A stretch of DNA of 64,000 nucleotides from Streptomyces sp. NBC_01267 (GTDB taxonomy: Bacteria > Actinomycetota > Actinomycetes > Streptomycetales > Streptomycetaceae): NCBI RefSeq assembly GCF_036241575.1, contig NZ_CP108455.1, forward strand, positions 2,122,501-2,186,500, in the 5' to 3' direction. This document shows, piece by piece, positions 63,910 to 64,000 of the stretch. The notes below the pieces were generated by a model. The model searched no databases, was not told the origin of the DNA, and worked only from the letters and a program-made list of their open reading frames with translations. The position numbers were made by a program, and so were the translations under genes. Each line of letters starts with the position of its first letter. The first letter of the stretch is position 1.

Positions 63910-64000
63910 GTGGCCAACATCCACTCGCTCGACCCCAGCGCTTCCCCGTTGGACTACTACGGCTGGGAGCTCCGCCGCCAGCGCGAGGCCAACAACCTCA
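63910..64000 (+). CDS. XRE-family regulator, DUF5753 type (3' truncated)
   Basis: Thirty codons run off the window: ANIHSLDPSASPLDYYGWELRRQREANNL. SPLDYYGWELRRQRE is the start of the helix-turn-helix proteins that carry DUF5753 and pair with an ATP-binding protein, exactly as here. GGAGGT lies 7 nt before GTG 63910. Probably controls morphological differentiation or antibiotic genes, like BldB/AbaA-linked members; inferred from the pairing. Confidence 0.75.
   Translation, partial: MANIHSLDPSASPLDYYGWELRRQREANNL

Overview
The window is high-GC actinobacterial DNA and almost certainly a Streptomyces chromosome. Third codon positions are nearly all G or C, and GTG/TTG starts are common. The gene content fits: a pSAM2-type integrative element, several Ter proteins, a homodimeric AceE, and at the right edge an ATP-binding protein divergent from an XRE regulator. 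Host genes look intact apart from three lesions: a fetB-like permease gene interrupted by a small element, a frameshifted MFS gene, and a short MFS relic.

Left arm (1-23050). In order: the 3' part of a CYP125-like P450; a GT87-PAP2 fusion; a secreted DUF2330 protein; an O-methyltransferase; an ABM-fold monooxygenase; a GNAT; an EmrB-type MFS pump with a MarR-like tail, divergent from a PG-binding membrane protein; a HAD phosphatase; a GDT1-type Mn exporter behind a yybP-ykoY riboswitch; the broken fetB-like gene with a 160-bp MITE-like insertion; a secreted HNH nuclease; an SOD-like protein; a DedA protein; DUF2277; DUF1254/1214; a double-RCK potassium-type protein; a SpoIIE phosphatase; a NiCoT nickel/cobalt permease; a cytidine-deaminase-like enzyme; and an ArsP/YraQ-type permease.

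Integrated element (23051-34132). An 11-kb actinomycete integrative and conjugative element (AICE) sits in the 3' end of tRNA-Val(UAC), flanked by 46-bp perfect direct repeats (attL, attR). Reading inward from attL: an HNH endonuclease with a ScoMcrA-like N-terminus, a nested 150-nt palindrome, a GNAT and a KorSA-like GntR repressor. Three copies of a CTGGCT-AAGCCAG operator follow, between the repressor and a divergent transfer/replication block. That block holds an SCO3933-like protein, a TraB/FtsK translocase, small Spd-like and CxxC proteins, a C5 DNA methyltransferase, RepSA, Xis and Int. The last four genes overlap end to start, so transfer, methylation, replication and excision are probably coexpressed under KorSA control. 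TraB and RepSA each contain a rare TTA codon, suggesting bldA dependence.

Ter region (38077-47210). One minus-strand operon encodes a CoA-lyase-like protein, a 914-aa PRTase/TRSP/StiP/PELOTA fusion and a HAD phosphatase, with four-base stop/start overlaps. Next to it are a divergent proline-tailed TerD, a TerA-like protein, a DUF475 TerC-like membrane protein and two canonical TerD proteins. This matches the known architecture of Ter stress systems: a biosynthetic module plus a membrane/calcium-binding module. A one-Cys-type peroxiredoxin and DUF3052 follow.

Right arm (48836-64000). aceE; a secreted I36-type inhibitor; an MFS/TetR pair with a shared operator; a DUF1023 hydrolase; a nucleoside hydrolase next to a frameshifted MFS gene and a divergent GntR regulator (probably a nucleoside uptake and catabolism unit); DUF4429; a MerR/aldo-keto reductase operon; a GNAT; a serine hydrolase; and the ATP-binding/XRE pair cut by the window end.
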